This document shows, piece after piece, positions 27,401 through 36,400 of a DNA stretch of 64,000 nt (the stretch's first letter is position 1; each line of letters begins with the position of its first letter). Source of the DNA: Amycolatopsis sp. EV170708-02-1 (GTDB taxonomy: Bacteria > Actinomycetota > Actinomycetes > Mycobacteriales > Pseudonocardiaceae); the NCBI RefSeq assembly GCF_022479115.1, contig NZ_CP092497.1, forward strand, positions 3,968,001-4,032,000. The letters are read 5' to 3'. The notes under the pieces are model-generated. The model was not told where the DNA came from. It was given only the letters and a program-made list of their open reading frames with translations, and ran no database searches. Position numbers and translations under genes: made by a program.

Positions 27401-30400
27401 GCCGACAAGGCCGCCGAAGCACATATCGCGTACCAACGGGCGATGAGCGAGAGTCACCTGGCTTTCCTGAAGCTGTTCGAATCCGCGAGCGGCGGGACCA
27501 TACCGGAAGTGATGGCCACGCCCGCTGCCGAGACAGCGGGCTCGCCGACGAGCCCTCCGCCCGAACCGGTGTCGTCGGTTCCGATTGAGTCCTCACGGGT
27601 GGTGGTGGAGGCGTCGGTTGTTGCTGGGGTGTCCGATGTGGAGTCGTTGGTGTTGTCGGTGATCGCGGAGAAGACGGGGTATCCGGTGGAGATGCTGGAT
27701 GCGGGGATGGAGCTTGAGGGTGATTTGGGGATTGATTCGATCAAGCGGGTGGAGATTCTGTCTGCGGTGAGTCGTCGGTTTCCGGAGATGGCGCGGTTGG
27801 ATGCGAGTGAGTTCGCCGCGGTGCGTTCGGTGGGGCAGATCGCGGCCAAATTGCGTGACCACAGCCCAGTGTCGCCGGTTCCGGTGGTGAAGGCGCCGGT
27901 TGTTGCTGAGGTGTCCGATGTGGAGTCGTTGGTGTTGTCGGTGATCGCGGAGAAGACGGGGTATCCGGTGGAGATGCTGGATGCGGGGATGGAGCTTGAG
28001 GGTGATTTGGGGATTGATTCGATCAAGCGGGTGGAGATTCTGTCTGCGGTGAGTCGTCGGTTTCCGGAGATGGCGCGGTTGGATGCGAGTGAGTTCGCCG
28101 CGGTGCGTTCAGTGGGGCAGATCGCGGCCAAGTTGTGTGACCACAGCCCCGCATCGCAACCCGGCGAGGTGATCCCCAGTGCCACCCGAGCGGCCGGATC
28201 CGCCGCACCGGTGACGCGGTCCGTTGTTCGCTCGCTCCCTGCGGCTGCCCCCGGCACGCCGCTCGCCGGGCTGGCGGACGGCCCGATCGCCGTGACTGAC
28301 GACGGCACCGGGATCGCCCGATACATCGCCGAGAAGCTCGTCGTGGCCGGTATCCCTTCAGCTGTGGTGGTCGGCGACATTCCCGCTGACGCGCAGGGCG
28401 TGCTATTCCTCGGTGCTCTCGGCGAGGTCGATTCCCTGCGGGACGCGGCCGCGGTGCAGCGGGCAGCGCTGCGGGCCGCGCGCTCTGTAGCCGCACGGTT
28501 CGGCGAAACCGGCGGAGTGTTCGTCACCGTGCAGGACACTGGGGGCGACTTCGGCCTCAGCGGACACGCTGCCGATCGCGCCTGGCTCGGCGGTGTCGCC
28601 GCGCTGGCGCGCACCGCCGCCCATGAGTGGCCCAGTGCCGCCGTCAAGGCCATCGACTGCGAGCGGGGCGGACGCGAGCCGGAGGTCCTCGCTGACGCGA
28701 TCGTGACCGAGCTGCTCACCGGCGGGACGGACACCGACGTCGGATTGCGAGCCGACGGCCGCCGTCACATCCTCGTTGACGTCGACCTGCCCAGTGGCGT
28801 AGCGGCTACCGGGCCTGCGAGGGTCGGGCCGGAGTCGGTGATCGTCGTGACCGGAGGCGCGCGCGGGGTGACCGCCGCGGCCGTGCGCGCCCTGGCAGAG
28901 GCACATCGTCCACGGTTGGTGCTGCTCGGCCGTACCCCTGTCGAGGAGGAACCGGAATACCTCACCGGAGTCACTGAGCAGGCGGAGCTGACTCGGGCGG
29001 TGATCGAGGAGTCGATCCGCCGCGGTGGGGAAAGGCCTACGCTCGCCGCCGCGGCCACGGTTGTTTCCAGGGTCGTCGCGTGCAGGGAGATTCGCGCAAC
29101 ACTCGAAGCATTGCGCGAGGCCGGCTCGGAGGTCCGGTACATGCCGGTCGACGTCCGGGACACCCGGCGACTTGACACGGCGTTGGCGGAGGTGCGCGAG
29201 ACGTGGGGGCCGGTCACCGGCATCGTGCACGGCGCGGGTGTGCTGGCGGACAAGTGGATCGCCGACAAGACCGACGAACAATTCGACCGGGTCTTCGGCA
29301 CGAAGGTCGAGGGGTTGCACGCGCTGCTGGCCGCGACCGCCGCCGACCCGGTTGACCTGCTGTGTGTGTTTTCCTCGGTGGCGGCGCGTTACGGCAACGC
29401 GGGGCAGTGCGACTACGCGATGGCCAACGAAACCCTCAATCATGTCGTCGCCGCCGAGGCGGCGAGGCGGACAGGCGCCACGATGCGGGCCTTGGTCTGG
29501 GGGCCGTGGCGGGGCGGCATGGTCGACGCGACCTTGGCCGGACACTTTCACGACCGTGGTGTCGCACTGATCGGACAGGAGGAGGGGGCGGCCGCGTTCG
29601 TGGCCGAGCTCGATGGAAGTGCGGTAGACGAGACCCGGATCGTGCTCGTCGCCGAGGCCGCTGATGGTCCGGTCCAACAGCCGATGACCGAGGTCCGATT
29701 GAGTTCCCGCTCCCACCCGTACCTGGGCGATCACGAGATCGCCGGTAAACCTGTGCTGCCGATCGCGATGGCGCTCGAATGGTTCACCGCCGCGGCAGCC
29801 GCCGGAGCCCCGGAATCACCGATGACCGTGCTTCGGGACATACGCGTCCTGCGCCGCGTCAGCCTGGACAACTTCGCCGCCGGCGGCGATCGGCTGACCG
29901 TTCGGGGCCGGGAGGCACTGGAGCTGGTCGGTGACGGTGGCACTCGCCACTATCAGGCTGTCGTCCACCCCGGCGCGCCGCACGCGGGCGACTGGCCGGA
30001 GCCAGAGAACCTCCAACCCGCCCGCGGCCCACCCTCTACGACGGGTACGTGTTGTTCCATGGCCCACTGTTCCAAAGTATCCGGAGCCTGCTGGGTATCT
30101 CCCGTGACGGCGCGGAGGGAACGGTGATCGGGGGGCGGGATCTCGGCTGGCCGGCCGCCGAGTGGAAAACCGATCCCGCGGCGGTCGACGGCGGGTTGCA
30201 GCTGGCCGTCCTGTGGGCGGAACGAGTGCTGGGCGGTGCGTCGCTTCCCATGTCGGTGTCCGAATTCCGGGTCTACCAGTCAGGACCGCTCGAGGGGCCC
30301 GCCCGCTGTGTCGTGCGGGCAAGGCAGGCCATCGGCGGTGTCGCCGAATGCGACGTGGCGCTCATCGACACTGCGGTGCGAGTGGAATTGCGTGGCGTCT

Positions 30401-30423
30401 CGCTCGTCCGCCGACCCGACTGA
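24449..30423 (+). CDS. pfaA: PfaA/Pfa2-type PUFA synthase (KS-MAT-ACP-ACP-KR-DH), frameshifted near its end
   Basis: Multidomain synthase of about 1991 residues if one missing base is restored. KS (residues 5-450): DAACASSL with Cys209, then VEAHGTGTKAGD. MAT (about 560-890): PGQGSQYVGMG, GHSFGE with Ser676. Two ACPs: GIDSIKRVEIL with Ser1097 and Ser1191. KR (about 1460-1740): GGARGVT and DYAMANETLN with Tyr1656. DH (about 1745-1990): LGDHEIAGKPVLP with His1762. Frame 2 breaks up after NLQPARGP near 30,020, and the rest of the DH (YDGYVLFHGPLFQSI) continues in frame 1 to 30423, so one base appears missing, probably in the short C run. I chose the ATG at 24449 (GAGGA upstream); TTG 24434 and ATG 24440 are also in frame. 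TTA codons lie at 26594 and 27170. Typical marine PfaA has more ACPs. Confidence 0.9.
27616..28149 (+). repeat. near-identical tandem ACP repeat inside pfaA
   Basis: Two direct copies of about 252 bases (27616-27867 and 27898-28149; period 282 bases, 94 codons) encode the two ACPs. I count only about four base differences. The repeat uses T-ending codons (gat, gtt, att, cgt) much more than the flanking KS, MAT and KR coding sequence, so it looks recently duplicated or homogenised, and possibly of separate origin. Confidence 0.9.
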
Positions 30424-30446
30424 CCGATGAGGAAAGAAGGTCGCAG

Positions 30447-33400
30447 ATGTGGCGTGAGCCGATTGCCATAGTCGGGGCAGGCTGCGTGTTGCCGGACGCG
30501 TTGACTCCTGGCGCCTGGTGGGACAATCTCGCGCGTTCCCGGGACAGTCTGCGTCCCGCGCCGGCAGGCCACTGGCGATTGCCCGCCTCCGCCGTCATCG
30601 GCACGCCCACCGAGTCCGGCGATCGGGCCTGGTCCGACAAAGGCGGTTATGTCGACGGCTTCGGTGCGGTGTTCGACCCGGACGATTATGACCTCGACGC
30701 CACCTTGATCGGCGATCTCGACCCGCTGTTCCAGTGGGTGCTGCACTGCGGGCGACAGGCGTTGGGCCAGGCAGGCCGTCAAGGTCCCGAACCGGACGCC
30801 GGCCTTGTGCTGGGCAACTTGTCGTTTCCCTCGGCGTCGATGGCCGCGTACGCGGAGAATGTGTGGCTGGACACGCTCCCGGAGGCAGCGCGAGACGCCC
30901 TCGTCCGCACCGGTACCCGGCCGGATCCGCACAACCGGTTCTGTTCCGGGCTGCCCGCCCACCTGGCCGCCACCGCCCTTGGCCTTGGCAGGGGCGGGTT
31001 TTCCTTGGACGCTGCGTGCGCGTCCTCGCTGTATGCGATCAAGCTGGCCTGTGACAGGTTGCACGACCACACGGCCGGGCTCATGCTCGCGGGCGGGGTC
31101 AACCGGGCCGACGATCTGTTTCTCCACATGGGATTCAGCGCGTTGTCGGCGATGAGCCGTACCGGGCGGAGCAGGCCTTTCCATCGTGGTGCCGACGGAC
31201 TGGTGCCGGCGGAAGGAGCCGCGCTGTTCGCGCTCATGCGCCTGACGGACGCGAGTGCGGCCGGTACGCCGATCCTGGGGGTGATCCGCGGCATCGGCCT
31301 GTCCAACGACGGGCGTAGCGGCGGATTCCTGGTGCCCGCGCTGGACGGGCAGATCCGGGCGATGGAGCAGGCGTATCGCCTCGCCGGGCTGGCACCGGAG
31401 ACCGTGTCCCTGGTGGAATGTCACGCCACCGGTACGCCGGTCGGGGACGCGGCCGAGGCGCAGGCCATGGCGAAGGTGTTCGGCGCGGCGCGAGACCTTC
31501 CGATCGGCTCCGCCAAATCGAATGTCGGCCATCTCATCACCGCGGCCGGCGGGGCAGGCCTGCTCAAGGTCCTCGGCGCGTTGCGGACAGGTATCCGCCC
31601 AGCCACGCTTCACACCGAAGAGCCGATCGACGCGTTGCGCGGCACCGCGTTGCGGCTGCTCACCGAACCGGAGGAATGGTCTGGACCGCGACGTGCCGCG
31701 GTCAGTGCGTTCGGTTTCGGCGGTAACAACGCGCACATGATCGTCGAAGCCTGGGATGGCGCGCGCACGGCACCCGGTGCCCCGTTCGTGGCCGCCGCTG
31801 ATCCGGTGGCGATCGTCGCCGTCGCTGTGCGGGCGGGCGACGGCGACGACACAGCCGATTTCGTCGCGTCGCTACTGCACAGCGCGCCCTGCCGACGTCG
31901 CCGGGACACGGTCACCTCGGAGATGACCGGTCTGCGTTTTCCGCCGGCGGACCTGCGGGAGGCCCATTCCCAGCAGTCGCTGCTACTCGACGTGGTCCGC
32001 GAAGCGACGCGAGGGATCTCCTTGGCCAGGGATCGGACCATCGTGCTGGCCGGAATGGGTTGCGATCCGGAGGTGGCACGTCACGGTGCGCGCTGGCGGA
32101 TCGCTTCCCTGCTGGCCGAAGCCGGGATTGTGGCCGACCCCGCGCAACTGGCCGAGTTCCGCGCGGCGTTCGCGCCACCGTTGAGCGCGGCCACAGTGGT
32201 CGGCACGATGCCGAATATCATCGCGAACCGCCTCAACGCGCAGCTCGATCTCACGGGGCCCAGCTTTGCCGTTTCCGCCGAAGAAGCTTCCGGCACGGTC
32301 GCACTTTCCCTTGCCGCACGGGCGATCCGCGCAGGAGAGGCGGACGCCGCGATCGTCGCCGCGGTGGATCTGTCCGACGAGCCGGTCCACCGGAAGGCGC
32401 TGGCCGAACTCGGCAGAGATGTCGACACCGGTGACGCCGCGGTCGCACTCGTACTGAAACCGCTGAGAGCCGCGCGACGTGACGGCGACGACGTCATCGC
32501 TGTTCTGGCCACACCGGACACGAAGGACACGCGGGCTACGAAGCTCGTCGTCGGTGCGAGTGGTTTCGACCCAGCCGGGCTGTTCGGCAGCGCCCATGCC
32601 GCCGAAGGGCTGCTGGCGGTCGCCGTGGGCGCGCTGGCCTTGCGACACCGGGCCCTCCCTCGGTCCGGTCACCCGGCCGACCCGGCTCTCGGTCTTCGTG
32701 CTGCCGATGTTCTCGTGACGCCCTTGGCGGCGCCCGAGAGCCGGGTACAGATGCTCGCCGGGGCTGCCGTCGGCACACTGGCCGCACCGCCACCCCGGAT
32801 GTATGTCTACGCCGGGGCAGACGTCGACGGTGTGCTCGCCGCACTCACCGAGGGCCGGGAATCGCGCGAAGGGCCGGCGCGGCTGGTCATCCTGGCGGCG
32901 GACGCCGAAGAGCACGCCCATCGAGCTGCCGCTACCCGTCGCTGGCTGACCGCGGGCGCGCCCAAACCTCCCGGTGTCGCGTTCCGCGAGCGGCCGTTGC
33001 CGGGGGAAGTCGCGTTCGTCTTCACCGGCGGGATGGCCGCCTACCCTCGTATGGGCCGTGAGCTGATGATGGCTTTCCCGACGCTGGTGGACAGCGTGGA
33101 GCCTCGCCCTGGGTGGCTGCAGGAGCACATCGGCTGGGCCTACACGGGCTCGGACGGTGGAGCTCCCCGGGCGCTCGACCAGATCTGGGGCACAGCACTG
33201 CTCAGTCAGCTTCATGCCACGATCACCAGGACCGTGCTCGGCTTGCGGCCCACCGCCACCATCGGCTACTCGGCGGGTGAAACGAACGCGCTGGTCGCCA
33301 TGGGTGTGTGGACCGATTTACCGGAACTGGTTGCGCAGATCAACAGGTCGACGTTGTTCACCCAGGACCTGGCAGGCGACTTCGCCGCGATCCGCCGGGT

Positions 33401-36400
33401 GTGGACCCGGGACGGGATCACCGGTGAACCGTGGGCCAATTACCTCGTGGGTACCTCGGCCGCGCGTGTGCGTGCCGCTCTGGCCGGCGAGCCGGGCGTT
33501 CACCTGGTCACGATCAACGCGCCGGATTCCTGTGTCATCGGCGGTGACGCCGTCGGTTGTGAACGGGTTTTGGCCCGGCTCGACGGGGTGAACGCGCTGC
33601 ACCTGCCGTATCGGCTGGCGGCCCACGTACCTGAAGTCGGCGAGGTCCGCGCGGAATGGCGGCGCCTGCATCACCGTTCCACCGATCCGGCGCCCGGTGT
33701 GCGCTTGTACTCGTGTGCGACCGCCGACAGCTATACGCCTACAACCGATGCGGTCGCCGACGCGCTCACCGCACAAGCCGTGAGCACGATGGACTTCGCC
33801 GCCACCGTCGAGCGGGCCTGGGAGGACGGCGTCCGGGTGTTCGTCGAACATGGCCCCCAAGGCCTGTGCACCCGATGGATCAAGTCCACCCTCGGTGATC
33901 GCGATCATCTTGCCGTCGCGCTCGACCCGGGAGACGGCCGCGACGCCGACCAGCTGATGCAGGTCGCCGCCGAACTCGTCGCCGCGAACGTCGACGTCGA
34001 TGCCGAGGCGCTCTACGAGCGTCTCTCCGCCTGTGTTCCCAGTCGGGAACAAGCTGGACGACGCTTGACGCTGCCCGCCCATCCGCCACTCGTCCGGCTG
34101 CCCGACCTCGCACAGGCTGATCAGGTCATGCCCCCGGCTCCGCCGCTGGCTCCCGTTCACCCCCGTGAACCCGCTCGGTCATCGGCGGCGCTCGCCACGT
34201 CACGTCCGGACGGAACGCGAGCCGCAGCCGTGAATCGGCTTTCGCGCCTTGCCGCCGTCCACCGGGATTTCATCGAGCGACAGGCCGAGGTGCACCAAAA
34301 ATACCTGGAGGTGCACAAGAATTTGCTATCCGTGGCGCGCCGCGGTACTGAGTCCCCGAACACTGTCCCCGCAGCGGCGCCTGTCTCCACCACACCCGGT
34401 CAGCCCGAGCCGACGCGCGACAACCATCGGCGCGGCCCGGAATTCGATCGCGCCCAGCTCGAGTTGCATGCCTCCGGCCGTATCTCGGCGTTGTTCGGCC
34501 CGGCGTTCGCCGAACAAGACGGTTACGAACGGCAGACCCGCATGCCTCAGCCGCCCATGTTGCTGGCCGACCGGGTGACCGGCATCGACGCCGACCCCGG
34601 CTCCATGGGCACCGGGACGATTTGGACCGAGACCGACGTCCGGGCCGATAGTTGGTACCTCGATCACACCGGGCGCATGCCGACCGGTCTGCTGGTCGAA
34701 GCCGGTCAGGCCGACCTGTTGTTGATCAGCTGGCTCGGAGTGGATCTGCTGAACCGGGGGCAGCGGGTATACCGGCTGCTCGGCTGCGAGATGAGCTTCC
34801 ACGGCAGCCCGCCGCGTCCAGGCGAGACCTTGCGCTACGAAGTCCACATCGACGGCCACGCCGAGCACGACGGTGCCCGGCTCTTCTTCTTCCACTACGA
34901 CTGTTTCGTCGGAGACGAACTGCGCCTCACCATGCGAAACGGCCAGGCCGGATTCTTCACCGACGCCGAACTGGCCGCCAGCACGGGTTTGCTGTGGACA
35001 CCTGACGACGATCCGCCCACCGCCGAGGAGAAGACCGGAGATCCTGCCGGCCCCGCCGACAGCGCCCGATTCGACGCCGCGGCGGTCCGTGCCTTCGCCG
35101 GCGGACGGCCCGCCGACTGCTTCGGCCCCGCCTGGCGCGCCACCGAAGCACACGTTCGCACTCCGCGGATCGCCGATGGGCGCATGCTCCTGCTCGGCGA
35201 GATCACCGCGTTCGATCCGTCAGGCGGATGGGGAACGGGCTATCTGCGCGCCGAGACCATGGTTCGTGCCGACGACTGGTTCTTCGCGGGGCATTTCCAG
35301 AACGACCCCTGCATGCCGGGCACCCTGATGCTCGAAGGGTGCCTGCAGGCAATGGCGTTCTACCTGGCCGCCGCCGGATGCACGATCGAACGCGACGGCT
35401 GGCGCTTCGAACCCGTACCGGGCACCGCCTACCCCATGCGCTGTCGCGGCCAGGTCACCCCGGACAGTCGCTGCCTCGGGTACGAGGTGTTCGTAGCCGG
35501 ATTCTCGATGAGTCCTTACCCGACGGTGTACGCCGACGTGCTGTGCACGGTCGACGGGATCAAGGCGTTCCATGCCCGCAGACTGGGACTCCGGCTGGTT
35601 CCGGACTGGCCGTTGGACCACTGGCGCCACCTCGGCCCCCCTGCTACCCAGAACAGCGGCCAACTCGTCCCGTTGCCGGTACTCGGCGGCCTCGCCGGGC
35701 ACGCGGACCGCGGCGTCGTCGCGGAGCAGAACGGATTCGCCTACGGTTACGCCGCCTTGCTGGCCTGTGCCTGGGGCCGGTCCACTGACGCTTTCGGCCC
35801 CGCGTACGCGCGCTTCGACGGACCACGGCGGATGCCTCGGTTGCCAGGGCCGCCGTATCACTTCATCACCAGGATCACCGCCGTCGACGAGAAGCCGGGC
35901 ACCATGCTGCCCGGTGGGCACGTGGAAGCCGAGTACGACCTACCCGAAGACGCCTGGTACCTCCGCGACAAAGACGCGACGACGATGCCGTTGGCCGTTT
36001 TGATGGAGATCGGGCTTCAGCCTTGTGGATGGCTCGCCACCTACGTCGGCTGTCCGCTCAGCGTCGACACCGATCTGTTGTTCCGCAACCTCGATGGAAC
36101 CATGACCATCGGCGATGAGATCCCCGCCGGTGCCCGGACCGTCCGCACCCGGGCTCACCTGCGTGATATTTCACAGACGTCCGAGATGATCCTGGTGTTC
36201 TTCGACGTCGAGTGCCTGATCGACGAAGTACAGGTACTCGCGATGTCCACCAGCTTCGGGTTCTTCCCGCCGGCGGCCTTCGCCGATCAGTCAGGCCTGC
36301 CGGTGCTCGCCGAGGACCGTGTCGCACTTGCGGCACCAGGTGAGCAAGTCGACCTCACCGACCGCCGGGATCGCGACGGCGCCGGAAAACCACGGCCTGC

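Noticed and set aside
27454..29734. Long open frames on the - strand (27454-28734 and 28403-29734)
   Set aside because: They lie opposite the ACP-KR part of pfaA and mirror its repeats; they are a codon-bias artefact of high-GC DNA.
30000..30060. Programmed -1 frameshifting in pfaA
   Set aside because: No convincing slippery heptamer with a downstream structure was seen; a missing base is simpler.
24449..30423. Enediyne or ordinary iterative PKS
   Set aside because: Tandem ACPs with GIDSIKR, an adjacent PfaD-type ER and a KS-CLF-DH partner define a PUFA-type synthase.
30162..30446. Longer N-terminus of the PfaC-like protein
   Set aside because: That stretch is the shadow of the PfaA DH end in frame 1; the KS begins at MWREPIAIVGAG with a good ribosome site.
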